Source: 62-47 sp044463945
GTDB taxonomy: Bacteria; Pseudomonadota; Alphaproteobacteria; Rhizobiales; Xanthobacteraceae
DNA: 64,000 bases
Reading direction: 5' to 3'
NCBI GenBank assembly: GCA_044463945.1
Contig: JBIQLW010000011.1
Coordinates: forward strand, 30,757 to 94,756
Shown here: positions 63,208 through 64,000 of the stretch, piece by piece
How positions within the stretch are numbered: position 1 is the stretch's first letter
How the letters are laid out: each line of letters starts with the position of its first letter
Notes under the pieces: model-generated
Told to the model about the DNA's origin: nothing
The model's database searches: none
The model's input: the letters and a program-made list of their open reading frames with translations, nothing else
Made by a program: the position numbers and the translations under genes

Positions 63208-64000
63208 ATGACAGTCATGGACGAGACTTATCAAGGCTTTAGGGGTGATGCGGCGATGCCCTCCGGAGAACCGCGGATTATTTCGCTGGCCAACCAGAAG
63301 GGCGGCGTCGGCAAGACCACCACCGCCATCAACCTCGGCACCGCGCTGGCGGCGATCGGCGAGCGGGTGCTGATCGTCGATCTCGATCCGCAGGGCAACG
63401 CCTCCACCGGGCTCGGCATCGATCGCCGCGACCGCAACGCCTCGACCTACGACGTGCTCACCGGCGAGGTCTCGCTGCGCGAGGCGGTGGTGCCGACCGC
63501 GGTGCCGCGGCTTTCGATCGCGCCCTCGACCATGGACCTCTCCGGGCTCGAACTCGAACTCGGCCACGCGCGCGACCGCGCCTTCCGGCTGCGCAACGCC
63601 ATCGGCGCGCTCAACACCAACGTCTCGCCGGACAGCGACTTCACCTATGTGCTGATCGATTGCCCGCCGTCGCTCAACCTGTTGACCGTCAACGCCATGG
63701 CGGCGTCGGACGCCATCCTGGTGCCGTTGCAGTGCGAGTTCTTCGCGCTCGAAGGTCTGTCGCAACTGTTGAAGACGGTGGAGCAGGTGCGCGCGACGCT
63801 CAACCCGGAGCTGTCGATCCACGGCATCGTGCTGACGATGTACGACTCGCGCAACAACCTGTCGAACCAGGTGGTGGCCGACGTGCGGCAGTTCATGGGC
63901 AAGAAGGTCTACGAGACCATGATCCCGCGCAACGTGCGGATTTCAGAAGCGCCGTCCTACGGCAAGCCGGTGCTGGTCTACGATCTCAAATGCGCCGGCA
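63208..64000 (+). CDS. parA: Chromosome partitioning ATPase ParA, 3' end outside window
   Basis: ATPase that moves ParB-parS complexes to the cell poles. The frame is open to the last base. Deviant Walker A LANQKGGVGKTTTAINLG with the signature Lys, ATP-binding VDLDPQGNASTGLGI (Walker A'), Walker B LIDCPPSLN, and PSYGKP near the break. MTVMDETYQGF is the N terminus from ATG 63208, which resembles relatives; ATG 63217 and 63256 are alternatives in the same frame. parB probably follows outside the window. Confidence 0.96.
   Translation, partial: MTVMDETYQGFRGDAAMPSGEPRIISLANQKGGVGKTTTAINLGTALAAIGERVLIVDLDPQGNASTGLGIDRRDRNASTYDVLTGEVSLREAVVPTAVPRLSIAPSTMDLSGLELELGHARDRAFRLRNAIGALNTNVSPDSDFTYVLIDCPPSLNLLTVNAMAASDAILVPLQCEFFALEGLSQLLKTVEQVRATLNPELSIHGIVLTMYDSRNNLSNQVVADVRQFMGKKVYETMIPRNVRISEAPSYGKPVLVYDLKCAG

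Overview
The window is one gene-dense, high-GC stretch of an alphaproteobacterial chromosome. Gene order and intergenic repeat families point to the Bradyrhizobium/Rhodopseudomonas/Nitrobacter/Afipia group. Markers are the runs aroA-cmk-rpsA, trpFBA-accD-folC-trxA-addAB-murU-(tsaE-amgK)-divL and hrcA/rph-rdgB-hemW, the his operon beside hslVU, and ppsR-[gap]-hemJ-rho-mnmE-mnmG-rsmG-parA. I see no tRNA, rRNA, CRISPR array, transposase, prophage or plasmid gene. Nearly everything is housekeeping.

Layout. 1-9 kb: aroA (5' end cut off), cmk and rpsA; an accessory pair of amidohydrolase and TetR regulator around a clear palindromic operator; an S49 peptidase, ihfB, a LapA-domain protein, then trpF. 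8.5-13 kb: trpB, trpA, accD, folC. 13-26 kb (minus strand): trxA, the AddAB nuclease-helicase, murU, a PilZ protein, a TsaE-AmgK fusion and a DivL-type kinase with Tyr in place of the phospho-His. 26-36 kb: grpE and hrcA, then rph-rdgB-hemW; an LpoA-like lipoprotein opposite rsmI-yraN; gshB, comM. 36-39 kb: a small exported protein and a hybrid histidine kinase. 39-44 kb (minus): coaA and hisE-F-A-H-(DUF2628)-B. 44-52.5 kb: hslVU, smr, mltA, a Tim44-like protein, secB, dnaQ, coaE, maf, ppsR. 52.5-64 kb: putative oriC gap, hemJ, rho, a YyaL-like protein, mnmE, mnmG, a GNAT enzyme, rsmG, parA (3' end cut off).

The right-hand third is probably the replication origin and centromere. The 465-bp gap between ppsR and hemJ sits where alphaproteobacterial origins lie and holds weak DnaA-box matches and an AT-rich tract. 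Five near-perfect 16-bp parS palindromes lie between 59.35 and 62.59 kb, just before parA. Genes around the gap tend to point away from it.

Functional threads: cell-wall turnover and recycling (murU, amgK domain, mltA, LpoA-like lipoprotein); protein quality control (grpE, hrcA, hslVU, secB); tRNA/rRNA modification (TsaE domain, mnmE, mnmG, rsmG, rsmI, rph); cell-cycle and chromosome functions (divL, ihfB, parA/parS, addAB). Many intergenic gaps hold palindromic repeats, often between convergent genes; one has become the last codons of trpF. The amidohydrolase carries an apparent one-base frameshift near its end. I found no convincing wholly new multi-gene system. The best second-look items are the origin/parS region, the AT-rich island between mnmE and mnmG, the Tyr-box kinase, the TsaE-AmgK fusion, the exported protein/hybrid-kinase pair and the repeats.
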